A stretch of DNA of 55,186 nt from Fuerstiella sp. (GCA_022843805.1 JALHMY010000061.1:1-55186), one strand, 5' to 3'; numbered from the stretch's first letter, positions 1 through 10,092 are shown. The notes: generated by a model from the letters alone, not told the origin. A program made the numbers and translations.

Positions 1-74
1 GCATCCAACGACGCCCCAACGACAGACAGATTGACCACTCCCCATTGCCAAACGCTAAACGATTCCCGTATCAT

Positions 75-1301
75 TCAACAAAGCCAACCACCGCCGCGCC
101 AGCGGCTTACTTGAACAATACGTTCGACCCGAGTGCGGCCTTTGAAACCGTAGTGAGTTGGAAGATTGCTGTCGTCGTACGTTAGTTCATAAGTATCCTT
201 AGTCAGGTACAGCGGTCGATTTGTCTGCATTTCGTAAAACCGTGCAAGCTGTCCATCCGGCAGAAGTGAGCGTTTAATCCATGCTATGGCAGGCGGTACA
301 GGTTTGAGATAGCGAGAGTCGCCGGTTCGCTCAAAGATGAACAGGAGTGTCTCCAGTACATCTTCGGATTCAGCGCCGGATATTGCCGGAGGTTCAAATT
401 TCCGAGCCCACGCCGGGTGCATTTCGAATGTATACTGTTGAGCCCAGGCAGGCTGAGGTTCCGGCATCTGCGCAAGGATCAGAAAATCGCCAAGTTTCTT
501 CAGGGCCATTGCATATCGGTCATCCTGATAAATCTGGTGGGCCTGATCAAGGGTCTCAGCAACGGTGCCTGCGAGCCCATCATTCAGCGTGTAGAGATCC
601 CAGTATTCTTTAAGTCGATGGTCTGTTCGCCACTCATAGTCGGGAAAGCTGGCCTTCACAACAAGCTGTGGCGTTACCGGCGTTTTCCATCCCTGTGGAA
701 ATCCGCCATTGGCAAACTGAGCCTTTAGCAGAGCATTGAGTGCAACAAGTGATGATTCATGAATGGCGACATTACGGAAATCGAACGCCTTGTCGGCCTG
801 CATCATAAATCTCATCGCGGCCTGCGATTTGTCATCATCCAGGGTCGAATAGTTTCTGCCTTTGGCCTTTCCCCTGCCATTGCGATATCGGTCGGCATTC
901 CGCCCTTTCGGATCAAAGTCGATGCTTGAAGACCATGCTCCGGACTCCAGTTGTCCATCGATCAGTGCCCTGGCGGTGTGTTCCACAGCAGTCAGAAACT
1001 GCTGATCCGCCGTCGCTTCATACGCTCGGAGGAAAGCCATACCAACCGTCGGAGTTCCCGGCGGCTGTACCCAGACTTCCGTTGGTGCCGCATCACCTTC
1101 TCCTCGCCGACGGCTGAGGTCCAGTGAATAGTCGTAAACATAGCCGCCGTTGACGGCGACATGCTCATCGAAGTAACGGGCAGCAAGCTTCATGCCTGAG
1201 AGCACACGATCTGGCAGATCCGTGGTCTCCTGGGAATATACTGTTCCAGGCCAGAAATTGCACAGGACTGAAATGCAGACGACAACACACAGATGTCGCA
1301 T
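75..1301 (-). CDS. Secreted pectate lyase, polysaccharide lyase family 10
   Basis: Probable pectate lyase that cleaves polygalacturonate by beta-elimination outside the cytoplasm. The 408-residue product starts with a signal peptide (hydrophobic stretch about residues 4-23, ending near YSQE). Family-type signatures can be read: the TLDDDKSQ segment near residue 150, the GGFPQGW segment, the WARKFEPPAISGAESEDVL segment in the second half, and NLPTHYGF near the C-terminus; all resemble the Pec_lyase (PL10) family. Size matches a single catalytic domain with no added carbohydrate-binding module. It lies 35 bp downstream of the zinc-ribbon gene on the same strand, so the two may be co-transcribed, but no shared function is evident. 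Activity is inferred from family; catalytic residues were not aligned individually. Confidence 0.85.
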   Translation of the reverse strand: MRHLCVVVCISVLCNFWPGTVYSQETTDLPDRVLSGMKLAARYFDEHVAVNGGYVYDYSLDLSRRRGEGDAAPTEVWVQPPGTPTVGMAFLRAYEATADQQFLTAVEHTARALIDGQLESGAWSSSIDFDPKGRNADRYRNGRGKAKGRNYSTLDDDKSQAAMRFMMQADKAFDFRNVAIHESSLVALNALLKAQFANGGFPQGWKTPVTPQLVVKASFPDYEWRTDHRLKEYWDLYTLNDGLAGTVAETLDQAHQIYQDDRYAMALKKLGDFLILAQMPEPQPAWAQQYTFEMHPAWARKFEPPAISGAESEDVLETLLFIFERTGDSRYLKPVPPAIAWIKRSLLPDGQLARFYEMQTNRPLYLTKDTYELTYDDSNLPTHYGFKGRTRVERIVQVSRWRGGGWLC

Positions 1302-1336
1302 CGATCGTCCTCAGGTCCTGATTGATCGCCTGCCCG

Positions 1337-3256
1337 CTATTCTTCCGCGACCGTGGCAGAGACAGCAGGTGTGGGAGTTGCTTCTTCGGCTGGAGGTTTG
1401 CTTACCAGCCTGTAAAGAATATCGGTTCCCATCTTCGCGGAACACTTGGGGCACTTGGTTTTGGCGAGCCCTTTTCCGTTTGCGCCGCCCAGCTTCTTCT
1501 TTGCTCGACCTTCTTCACTGATTGTGACACCACAGGCAGTGCAGCGATGCCCCGAAATTTCGAGTTGCCATGTGGGGTCTTCCTGGTAATACGCAAGCTT
1601 TCGAACTGACTCAAAGCTGGTGTTCTCCAGAAAGCAGCTGAGCATTTCGGGAGAGTCGTCTTCAGGCACTCCGTTTTGAGTTGCTGGTAATTCAATTCCA
1701 AACTGAGACGTCAGTTTTTCGCTGAGTTTACGGAACAGGCTGAGTGGCAGAGAAAGAAAACTCTGCTGGCCGTCTTCTGCTTCCAGAGGCAAATAAACTG
1801 CAATTCGTCCCTCTCCGAAGACCGGGATACCTGCAAACATTGACTCATGAGCCTTCACGACAGGCTGAACCAGTTTGAGCTGGCTGAGGTTTTCTCGAGC
1901 GATTGTGATCACATCAGCATTGGGCAGGTTGATGAACTCCCCGGTGCTTTCAACCTGTTCGCGGATTGTCTTCCACTGATCGCGGAGATCGTCTGCGGCA
2001 TGCTTAGCGTCTGATGAACCTCTTCCGAGAAGACTCAGCAATTTCAGACGCACGAAAGACAGCATTCCGCCTTCCGACTCCGCCGCCACCTTCTTGTCCT
2101 TCGGTATATCCTTCTTCGAGTCGGGCTTTGAGGCATCCTTGGCATAGGAAAGAATAAAAAGCCCAGTGTCGGTGACTGCAACATCAACTTTCGAGTGAGG
2201 TTCTTTCATGCTGCCCGGTTTGAGAACCAGCGAGGCAGGCGAAAAGGCATGCATCCATGCATCGTTGATCCATGTCACATCGATTTTTGGAACTTCTGTG
2301 CGGGCAACTTTTTTGACCGCCTTCTTCTTCAGTTTTGCAGCAGGCGTTGCAATCGGTGGAATCGGCACAGCCGATTTGCAATTTGGACAGCGAACATTTT
2401 TCCCGGCCTGTTCATCGCTGGCTCGTACCAGAGTACTGCAGGACGGGCAAGGAATGATGATCTGAGTACGCGGACCGCTCGCCTTCTTTTTTGCGCCTTT
2501 CAGCAGGCCACGGCGCTGGCCAGTTTCTTCCTGCTCTTTCATAGCAATTGAAAGAAGTTCGTCAGCATCGGCGCTCACCGGGCCCCTTCCGGCGCCTGTG
2601 GTCGAGCCAGATGATGCACCCTTCGCGTCCGGACCAGCAGCAGAATCTGCAGCAACTTCGCCTGCCGGTTTGGATGCAGCGGTGGAATTCGCCGTCGTCG
2701 CTGCCGCTGCCTTTTTCTCTGAAGATTCCGAGACTGGCATTACAACCTGTGGAACGGAAATGTCGGGCACACTGATCGACGGAGCCGACGACAGAAGGTC
2801 ATTATCAAGAACAAAATCCGCACCTTCCGCACGTTCCGCGGAAGCAGTCGATACACTGCCGCCGAGCGTAAATTCGTTGTCAGAATCACCACTTCCGTGC
2901 TTTGCACGCGCCGTTGCGGCTACACGAACAGGGATGAAGTCGGTCCGCTTTTCCGCGGGTATATCACTGTAAATGATCTTCTGAGGAGTGGCGGTGAGCT
3001 GCTGATATCGGCGAGCGATATCCTCACGCATAAACGCATTACAATTCCAGCATCGCACCAAACCAACCCGAACCATTGCCCCACAACTGCGGCATTCTTC
3101 TTCCATACTTGCAGACTTGAGGTCCGCACTGGATTCAGTTCGGGTTAATTGCTGTGACTTCTTTTCATCAAATGCATAGCCACATTCCGGACACTCATAC
3201 GTGTCCGCAAGAACATTCGCTTTGCAACTTGGGCAAGATCGGAAATCTGTCGACAT
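1337..3256 (-). CDS. Protein with four zinc ribbons, function unknown
   Basis: A 639-residue protein with no signal peptide or membrane segment. Four Cys4 zinc-ribbon motifs are visible: C8/C11-C22/C25, C55/C58-C69/C72, C270/C273 with a CPNC pair about 20 residues later, and C572/C575 with a CPKC pair near residue 602. Residues about 120-250 are a low-complexity Ala/Ser/Thr/Pro linker. The region between ribbons 3 and 4 (about 330-560) looks globular and I do not recognise it. The N-terminal pair resembles the zinc ribbons found at the front of many uncharacterised planctomycete proteins, and ribbon 3 resembles an MJ0042-type finger. It precedes the pectate lyase by 35 bp. Nucleic-acid or protein binding is possible but is only an inference. 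Confidence 0.8.
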   Translation of the reverse strand: MSTDFRSCPSCKANVLADTYECPECGYAFDEKKSQQLTRTESSADLKSASMEEECRSCGAMVRVGLVRCWNCNAFMREDIARRYQQLTATPQKIIYSDIPAEKRTDFIPVRVAATARAKHGSGDSDNEFTLGGSVSTASAERAEGADFVLDNDLLSSAPSISVPDISVPQVVMPVSESSEKKAAAATTANSTAASKPAGEVAADSAAGPDAKGASSGSTTGAGRGPVSADADELLSIAMKEQEETGQRRGLLKGAKKKASGPRTQIIIPCPSCSTLVRASDEQAGKNVRCPNCKSAVPIPPIATPAAKLKKKAVKKVARTEVPKIDVTWINDAWMHAFSPASLVLKPGSMKEPHSKVDVAVTDTGLFILSYAKDASKPDSKKDIPKDKKVAAESEGGMLSFVRLKLLSLLGRGSSDAKHAADDLRDQWKTIREQVESTGEFINLPNADVITIARENLSQLKLVQPVVKAHESMFAGIPVFGEGRIAVYLPLEAEDGQQSFLSLPLSLFRKLSEKLTSQFGIELPATQNGVPEDDSPEMLSCFLENTSFESVRKLAYYQEDPTWQLEISGHRCTACGVTISEEGRAKKKLGGANGKGLAKTKCPKCSAKMGTDILYRLVSKPPAEEATPTPAVSATVAEE

Positions 3257-3841
3257 GTCGCTGCGCGCTCGTGCCGCCGAAAATTACTGTCCCATCAATA
3301 AAGCATCTGCTCTCATGACAGTTCAGCCATCCGCCGACGATCCGTAGTGGTGCAAGGAATTGAAAAAGACACCTGGATTTCCCCGCTGCGGCATTTCACT
3401 TCAATGACGCAACAACAGAACCACAGTAGTCTACGCTAAACAATGGACAATTTGTGATGAGTTTTTCCAACACACTGTCCAAACGGACAAATTCACCTGT
3501 CTGTGACTTGTCCTCCGTGCCACGATCCGTCATTCCATAACCGTATTTCAAAGGATCAGGCACGAGAAAACAAACACCTGCAATATCTAATCAACTGAAT
3601 CACACTCATCTCAAGCAAAATTACCTGTTCAAAAGATCTTTACAAAAATCTCGATCGGATTGGAAGAATCGTATCGTTAACCCTGTGCACCATTCTGAAG
3701 AAATTCCCCCAGGTGCGGATCAAATGTTCATGCATTCGGCGAGACAGCGGTTTCTTTGGCCGATTTTCGTCGCGGAACACATCAAAGTGTGATTCATGGA
3801 GGAGTTTTAATGCGATTTGGTGAGCAACTGTCCGGGGCGGT
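3257..3841. other. Intergenic region without a convincing gene
   Basis: This 585-bp, comparatively AT-rich stretch separates two minus-strand genes and should hold the promoter of the zinc-ribbon gene. Only very short ORFs are present, for example an 11-codon plus-strand ORF at 3810-3845 preceded by GGAGG. I see no terminator, tRNA or repeat. Confidence 0.5.
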
Positions 3842-4705
3842 CTAATGCGTCGCGTCGGATGGTCTTGTTGATCGCCAGTATTCCACCGCGCCTCGGACAA
3901 GCGGACCCATTTTGGGTGGACTCGCCTCATAGTGCACAGGTAAACCGTTATCGGCGAGCGCCTCGGAGCATGTCGGGCCAATGGATGCGACGGTCAGTCG
4001 CTGGCATGCAAGTCTGAAAGTATCGAGCATCTCCAGCCGGGCGGCTACTTCAAGTGCGTTGACAATCTGATTGGCACTGGTGAAAAGCAGTATGTCGATT
4101 TCTCCCTGCGAAATCCGGCGGACCGCTTCCATGAGAGGACGCAGATCTTCCGGCAGTGCCCAGCGATAAACCGGTACGGCCGTCAGAGTTGCCCCACGGC
4201 TTTCGAGTTCCGCGTAGAACCGCTCGTTCGGAAGTCCATATTCCTGCACAGCCAGCTGTTTTCCCAGGATGCTGAACCGATCAGGCGATTCCTTTGCGGC
4301 GGAATCCATCGCGCCAAGTAACTCACGCCATGTGTTTGGCTCCGGGGCTTTCAGGTCGTAACGCAAACCTGCCCGGTTGAGCACAGCGGCTGGCTTTGGC
4401 CCTCGAATAATCAGCGTGGCACGCTGCATTGCCTGCAGAAGCGGTTCAAATAACCCCTGTGATCGCGCCACGTCAAACAGCGCTTCAGTACCCACTCCCG
4501 TCATCAGAATAATGACAGGAAATCGATCCTGAATGGCGTTACGAATAAATTCGACCGCCACCGGGTTGTTTTCAATTGGTACTTCCCGCATGGACGGAGC
4601 AGAAACCGGAACTGCCATTTGCTTTTCGATCAGTGTGCACATTTCTTCGGCTCGCCGACTTTCAAACGTGCATACGTGTGGTTCATCAGACGACGGACGA
4701 TTCAC
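3842..4705 (-). CDS. hemD: Uroporphyrinogen-III synthase (HemD family)
   Basis: Cyclises hydroxymethylbilane to uroporphyrinogen III in tetrapyrrole (heme/siroheme) biosynthesis. The 287-residue protein has the two-lobed HemD pattern: an opening segment with FESRRAEEM, the IILMTGVGTEAL segment near residue 65, VYRWALPEDLRPL near 185, then ILLFTSANQIVNAL near 212 and VASIGPTCSEALADNGLPV near 245, which are the best conserved parts of the family. The start is a GTG at 4705 with a good ribosome site (AAAGGAG, 6 nt upstream). Length is slightly above the usual 240-270 residues. No other heme gene is in the window. The upstream neighbour on the same strand, 114 bp away, is the 1162-residue unknown protein. 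Confidence 0.85.
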   Translation of the reverse strand: MNRPSSDEPHVCTFESRRAEEMCTLIEKQMAVPVSAPSMREVPIENNPVAVEFIRNAIQDRFPVIILMTGVGTEALFDVARSQGLFEPLLQAMQRATLIIRGPKPAAVLNRAGLRYDLKAPEPNTWRELLGAMDSAAKESPDRFSILGKQLAVQEYGLPNERFYAELESRGATLTAVPVYRWALPEDLRPLMEAVRRISQGEIDILLFTSANQIVNALEVAARLEMLDTFRLACQRLTVASIGPTCSEALADNGLPVHYEASPPKMGPLVRGAVEYWRSTRPSDATH

Positions 4706-4819
4706 GAGAACTCCTTTACTGACCGGAGAAATTCAAACGGCCTCCATGCTGTGCAAACAACGCGGATAAGTTTGTTATGTCGGGGGCTGCCAGCGTCTGC
4801 CTTTAGTACTCGTCGATTC

Positions 4820-7800
4820 TCAAATGCGCAGTCGATCAGCCCCAAGAGTCCCCTGCAGACGCTGCAGATAGTCCGCTGACGACACTTCTGTGAGCCGGCG
4901 TTTCGCCATCTCCAGTCGGTCGTCAATCCGCATGGTCACGACTTCGTGTGCAAATTCCTCGGTTGTCTGAAATTTCTGCAGAGCCTGGATGTGACGTTCC
5001 CACAATCGCTGATCTCGAGACTGTCGGTTTCGCAGTCTTGACAGGTACCAGTCGGCCGACAACATCGTGTCCAGAGTAAACAGTCGGCGAATCTCAGGAT
5101 CACTGATCGTTCGTCCCTCGTAGTGCCCTTCAGCCATGATATGCAGGAGGGCTTTCAGGGGCGGGCAGGCGAGTTCAATGCAGCCGTCTTCAAAATAGTA
5201 GCGTGCCACTCGCTGCTGAGCTTCCGTAATAAACAAAATGCCGTCAGCAAACGCTGCTGCATCCTGTGTTTCCGGCTGCAGAATTGCAGCATCGAAAACC
5301 TTGTTCGGGTTATCAAATACTCGCCCGGCGAACCGGCGTATGAATCGGGATGTGATCCGATAGCCCAGACGGCTGGCGAGAATCACTTTCCCGTCGACTT
5401 CAAAGTCCTCCAGCTTTTCCAGAAGCTGTTCAGCAATCAGAAATCCCGGGTCTCGCTCCTCCGGGCTTAAACGACACCAGATCTCGGGAATCAGCAGGCT
5501 GATATCATGGTCCACTCGCACGTTTGGGCCAATATGGCCAGCCGGGGTGGAAAACCCGGCAAGACCTGTCAGCAGATAACTGACAAGCGCATTGTTCAAA
5601 TCGGTAATTGGCAACAGTGCATTGAACGGTCCCTTCGTGAGAGCGCCTTCGCTCCCCGCTCCGGTCGTGGAAGGACTTTTTCCGGTCAGCGCACTGATAA
5701 AGTCCATGAACAGTTCAGGCAATTCCTGATAATGTATGGGATTGTAGACAGACAGTGGACGGATTCCCCGGCCATATTCCGGGGGATTGTTTCGTCTTCC
5801 AAGGAGCACGGCCTGCACGGGAATTCTGACAGGCTTGTCGACAGGAACCGCTCGATACAGCCGGACCCCCACTTCCCCTACATAACGATTGACAGGATCT
5901 ATCAGGTCGGGTCGAGTCTGAAGATAGCGGGGATTCTTGCTTGGCACCCCATCGACAAGTCGGGGTGTTGCTGAACAGACAACATAACTGTCATTGGAAT
6001 CCATCATATCGTGGATCAGCTGCTGCATCGGCTGGGTGAACTGACTGAGATCCACGGCCCGGTCACAGATTGCGGTAACCTGCCTTCGGGACAAAGGTTC
6101 GAAGTTGACGATAAAATTGTCACGTCGGGCAAGATCAGCCTCCGTCTGTTTGTCGAGTCCGCGATGAATTGCATCGTCCGGACGCTGAAACAGTCTGTAT
6201 TCACAGTTCTGCACAAACTTATACGCTTCGGCCTTTGGAAGCACCGATCCGAGATGATCGAGCGCGGTACGAGGCACCACCACGGACACGCTGATATCAT
6301 CTTCTGTCTGAACTTTTTGAGCGGGTGCGAAATCCTGACGAAGTTTATACGTTCTCCAGGTGTTTTCGCCCAAGAGGCCGACTCGAAGATAAGTGCCAAC
6401 CAGCTTGCGTTCACCGAACTTGAGTTCGTGGCCAGGATGTCCGTTGACGATATCAACGGTAAAGCTCTTCCGCCAGTCGCTGTCGGTGCCTCCTGTGTGC
6501 ATTCGTTTGATGATGAATACGATGGCGTAGATGTAGCCGGGAATCGACTCCAGCCACTGATTGTATTCCTCAGTATAATCGGGGGACGGTGTCAGCAGTT
6601 TGATGACGCTGCCCAGCGAACGCTTAGGGTCCAGCACCTTTCTCGCGGCTGTTTTCGAATAGTCGATTGTTACGCTGCCGCCCGGCTTCCAGCGATTCGT
6701 ATAGTCCCTGTCAAAAATCTGCTGAACCATCTCGAGATCCCGGACGACATCCGCCACAAAGATGGGACCATGCAGAAGGTAGTCGGCAATCGATTTGCTG
6801 ATTTCACTTTTTCCTCCACCGCTGACGGTACACGGCTTATGGCAGAAAACGCCTTCTGATAATGTGCCAATCAGTCGCCAGGAAGGAGCAGCCGGATGTT
6901 TCTCCAGCCGAAATTTATAACCGGATGGTGTCACATAAATATGGCCAGGTCGCAGAGGAATATGACTGCGAACTCCTCCTCTGATCCATGAAATCTGCTG
7001 ATCACTCACGGTCGCCCGAGCATCTTCGGGGACATAAATGACTGTCGGGAAATTTCGATCGATGCCCCACCCCTCCGGGCGAACATCAATGAATGAAGCA
7101 TAATCCCGAGCCACGTCAGCAAACGTTCGGTTATTATAACGTCGGCTGTCAGCATTGAATTCTTCGCCCAGGTTAAAGCTTGCAAATGCCACCGCGCCAC
7201 CGGAATGCTCTTCTTCCAGATTGCCCGCAAGGTTTGCTGCATAGCTCAGCTGAGTCTTGACTTCCTTTTTGCAGTATCCAAAGTAGTTGTCGGCAATCAG
7301 AGTGACAATCACTCCTTCCTCGTCCCGGCATGTCAGCTTAAACGGTACACCATCGTTGTACTTTTCGTCTTCCGATGTCCAGCACATCCCATCTTCCCGC
7401 TGGCGATCAGTGGCCTCATTAACGTGCGGCAGGCCAGCATCCTTCTTTGTGATCCCCGTCAGATGAGGGGCAAGGATGACGCAGCCTGTGTGGCCACTCC
7501 AGTGTTCGACGTCCAGCCCCGCATCATTCTGCGGCAGAAAGGGATCGCCTGCATTTCCAAAGATGGATTCCACGAAGTCCAGATTGCTGACCAGCGAACC
7601 GGGTGCAAAGAAACGAATTTCCATTGACTGTTTGGGGCAAAAGCCGGGTACTTCCGGACAAAGAACCGGACGAATCAGGAGTGAAACAAAGACTCGTGCC
7701 TTCTGCGATTCACTGGCAGAAAAAGGCAGTTCGAGCATTGATTCCGGTGGATTCATCGCATGACGAAACAGTGCGGCAAATGTCTGGCGGGGCACAGCCT

Positions 7801-8308
7801 TCTTGTCGCGGGGGATTGGAAGCCCGCCCTCTGTAATGTGAAACGTGCCGACTGTTGTCCGGCGGTCACTGGCGGGATTGTGCAGGACGCCATTGCGGAC
7901 CCGGTACGAAGAAACATGGGGATTCGAGTAATCATCTCCATCATGGGGCAGTGAGAGTTCGCGAGCAATTCCGTGCCGATCAAGGATCAATGCCAGATCT
8001 GGCAACTTGAGAGCACTGCAGCCCTTAACTCGATCAAAATGACGCTGCAGAAATGATTCAATTCGGTTGTCGGCCGGACAATGTATGGAATCGAGCCGCT
8101 TCAGCCGCTGATGAAATGTGCTGAGCAGACGGGGAGCGCCAAGCCGGTCCGTGTCTTCGAATCGAGGTGGAATCGGCAGTCCATTGACGAGCAACTTCAG
8201 AATGATATAGCGGACGATGCAGTCACGTGCTTCTGACTGCTGTTCCGAAGAATGCCAGGGAACAAATCCAATCAGCTCTTCCAGATCTCGCGCAGGCATT
8301 GTTTTCAT
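4820..8308 (-). CDS. Large conserved-type protein with a P-loop, function unknown
   Basis: A 1162-residue soluble protein (no signal peptide or membrane helices) that I cannot assign. The clearest motif is SGGGKSE, with Lys500, at residues 496-502, followed about 20 residues later by FVADVVRDLE. This order (SG-x-GKSE, then VAD) resembles the nucleotide loop of HPr kinase and the PEP carboxykinase fold, which is inference only. A second distinctive block, DNYFGYCKKEVKTQ, lies at about 340-353, followed by EEEHSGGAVAF. The C-terminal half contains VVCSATPRLVDG and NPIHYQELPELFMDFISALTGKSP. The start is ambiguous: GTG 8317, ATG 8308 or ATG 8299; 8308 was chosen as the first ATG. It lies upstream of hemD and diverges from the DUF1207 gene. 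Confidence 0.75.
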   Translation of the reverse strand: MKTMPARDLEELIGFVPWHSSEQQSEARDCIVRYIILKLLVNGLPIPPRFEDTDRLGAPRLLSTFHQRLKRLDSIHCPADNRIESFLQRHFDRVKGCSALKLPDLALILDRHGIARELSLPHDGDDYSNPHVSSYRVRNGVLHNPASDRRTTVGTFHITEGGLPIPRDKKAVPRQTFAALFRHAMNPPESMLELPFSASESQKARVFVSLLIRPVLCPEVPGFCPKQSMEIRFFAPGSLVSNLDFVESIFGNAGDPFLPQNDAGLDVEHWSGHTGCVILAPHLTGITKKDAGLPHVNEATDRQREDGMCWTSEDEKYNDGVPFKLTCRDEEGVIVTLIADNYFGYCKKEVKTQLSYAANLAGNLEEEHSGGAVAFASFNLGEEFNADSRRYNNRTFADVARDYASFIDVRPEGWGIDRNFPTVIYVPEDARATVSDQQISWIRGGVRSHIPLRPGHIYVTPSGYKFRLEKHPAAPSWRLIGTLSEGVFCHKPCTVSGGGKSEISKSIADYLLHGPIFVADVVRDLEMVQQIFDRDYTNRWKPGGSVTIDYSKTAARKVLDPKRSLGSVIKLLTPSPDYTEEYNQWLESIPGYIYAIVFIIKRMHTGGTDSDWRKSFTVDIVNGHPGHELKFGERKLVGTYLRVGLLGENTWRTYKLRQDFAPAQKVQTEDDISVSVVVPRTALDHLGSVLPKAEAYKFVQNCEYRLFQRPDDAIHRGLDKQTEADLARRDNFIVNFEPLSRRQVTAICDRAVDLSQFTQPMQQLIHDMMDSNDSYVVCSATPRLVDGVPSKNPRYLQTRPDLIDPVNRYVGEVGVRLYRAVPVDKPVRIPVQAVLLGRRNNPPEYGRGIRPLSVYNPIHYQELPELFMDFISALTGKSPSTTGAGSEGALTKGPFNALLPITDLNNALVSYLLTGLAGFSTPAGHIGPNVRVDHDISLLIPEIWCRLSPEERDPGFLIAEQLLEKLEDFEVDGKVILASRLGYRITSRFIRRFAGRVFDNPNKVFDAAILQPETQDAAAFADGILFITEAQQRVARYYFEDGCIELACPPLKALLHIMAEGHYEGRTISDPEIRRLFTLDTMLSADWYLSRLRNRQSRDQRLWERHIQALQKFQTTEEFAHEVVTMRIDDRLEMAKRRLTEVSSADYLQRLQGTLGADRLRI

Positions 8309-8795
8309 ATTCCGCACATGAACTCAGGTCACTCGTCTTCACATGAAAATTCCCCATGTGATCTCGTCGGATTGCAGCAAATTGCCGTCAGAATTGCGAT
8401 GCCTCAGGACCTTGATGGCCCACGTTTCTCTGAGTTATCACTGAAAAAATGCGGGCTCTGCCCGCCGTTTGTTCACTCACAGGACGCCAATGCCTGCAGA
8501 GAATGCATTTCCACCGGAACTTTAATTTAATTTCGAAGTTCTGATTCAATGACCCGACACCAGACATCCGGATGTTTTGTTCACACTGGATGTGATGATT
8601 GCGAGGCCGGGAGTCCTGTTAAATCCGTCCCGTTTTACCTGATCCGAACGACTGTACCTGAATCCGACCAAAGCGCACCAGCGATTGTCAGGACGACGCA
8701 CGGCCCTTGTCGAAGACTGATGTAACCAGATATGCCGGAACGCGATCCGGAAACCAGGGCACGGACTGCTTAGGTTGGCTTGAAGGAACAGGCCT
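8309..8795. promoter_or_regulatory. Divergent intergenic region with two small palindromes
   Basis: The 487 bp between the unknown P-loop gene (minus) and the DUF1207 gene (plus) should hold both promoters. Around 8520 it is AT-rich. A perfect 12-bp palindrome acatccggatgt (8564-8575) is followed by TCACA-5 nt-TGTGA (8581-8595). Both are operator-like but unproven. No convincing gene is seen. Confidence 0.35.
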
Positions 8796-10061
8796 GTGGG
8801 TACGTGGGGCAAGCGAGAAGAATCAGACGATCGAACCGCAGACGACCGACAAGGGTCCGTCTCCTGCGGAAATGCAACGGCGTTTAACGACGAAAACGCC
8901 TGGGTACAGGAGCTGCTCGCCTGGCGCGGAGTGGCTCTCACCTCTTTCTTCTCGGCACTTGCATGGTGGCTGCTTGTAGCGGTCTGCCTGTCGTCGGAAT
9001 TCGCGTCTTCGGGCAACTTCGGAAGCCATATTCCTGCCCGGATGTCTTTGACTGGGGATTTTCGTACTTCGACCGACTTTTACCCGGATAACTCTTCTCC
9101 AGTCGCAGACTTAAGTCTGTTCCGCGTCACCAATCGCGCATCCGCGGATTTCCTGTCCGACTCCTCAGCAAATTCTCTGGATGAAGTGTCTCTGTCCTCG
9201 TGGGACTCAACCTCTTACGAAACGACTTACGACAACACGACATCCACAGCGTTTCATGGATTCACTGAGTCGAGCCACCAGGACGCAGGTCAGAGCGGTG
9301 GATGGGAAGTTCTTCCACGCGGACTGCTGTATCGATCCTATCTTGCAGGCATTAAAGAGTCCCGTATGCAGTGGACAACGTTGTACGAAACTCGCAGCAA
9401 ACGCCAGGTGGGCGAAGCAGTGCTCGGGGGCCGCGGAGGATTGTTCAAATATACTGCGCCAGGTGACGATTCTGGTGATGCTTTTCAGGTCGATGTGGAA
9501 GGTGCTGTGTTTGCCCGAGTGCAGCCGGATGTGCCCAGCTCCATATTGGAAGGATCCGACTACAGAGCTGGTGCCATCGCGACGTGGAGAACCGGCCGAA
9601 TGTCATGGAAGGCTGGTTACTACCATATCAGTTCCCACGTCGGAGATGAATTTCTGGTTGTGAATCCTCAGTTTCAGCGCATTAACTATGTGAGAGATTC
9701 TCTGATTGTCGGAACAATCTATGACCTGACAGATGCTTTGCGAGTCTATGGTGAAGTTGGCAATGCCATCGGCATGGAGGGCGGAGCGAAGCCGCTTGAG
9801 CTGCAGTTTGGTGCTGAGTATGTGCCGGTGGCGAAATCTTCATTTCGCGGTGCTCCGTTTGCTGCGGTTAACGGACATCTGCGCCAGGATTTTAACTTTG
9901 ACGGCAGCATCAATGTCGTGGCTGGCTGGGGCTGGCAGGGTCTGCAATCCCGTCAGCGGTTTCGCATTGGCGGACAGTTTTTCAACGGCCCTTCGATGCA
10001 GTACTCATTCTTCGATCAGCGGGAAACACTTGTCGGCGGCGGGATTTGGTTCGACTTCTGA
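8796..10061 (+). CDS. DUF1207 family outer-membrane-type protein
   Basis: A 421-residue protein ending in a long beta-rich region with alternating hydrophobic and aromatic residues and a terminal Phe (WFDF), as expected for an outer-membrane barrel. The WEVLPRGLLYRSYLAG segment near residues 169-185 is typical of DUF1207. The export signal (about residues 46-71) is unusually far from the start. A GTG at 8796 has a fair ribosome site (AAGGA about 9-10 nt upstream), while a GTG at 8931 would place the signal peptide at the N-terminus but lacks a well-spaced site, so the start is uncertain. It ends 42 bp before a bidirectional terminator. Substrate and role are unknown. Confidence 0.7.
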   Translation: MGTWGKREESDDRTADDRQGSVSCGNATAFNDENAWVQELLAWRGVALTSFFSALAWWLLVAVCLSSEFASSGNFGSHIPARMSLTGDFRTSTDFYPDNSSPVADLSLFRVTNRASADFLSDSSANSLDEVSLSSWDSTSYETTYDNTTSTAFHGFTESSHQDAGQSGGWEVLPRGLLYRSYLAGIKESRMQWTTLYETRSKRQVGEAVLGGRGGLFKYTAPGDDSGDAFQVDVEGAVFARVQPDVPSSILEGSDYRAGAIATWRTGRMSWKAGYYHISSHVGDEFLVVNPQFQRINYVRDSLIVGTIYDLTDALRVYGEVGNAIGMEGGAKPLELQFGAEYVPVAKSSFRGAPFAAVNGHLRQDFNFDGSINVVAGWGWQGLQSRQRFRIGGQFFNGPSMQYSFFDQRETLVGGGIWFDF

Positions 10062-10092
10062 GTGCACATCGCCATATTTCCATCAGCACATC

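Noticed and set aside
3810..3845. Eleven-codon ORF preceded by GGAGG near the hemD stop
   Set aside because: Too short and overlapping the end of hemD on the other strand; no other support.
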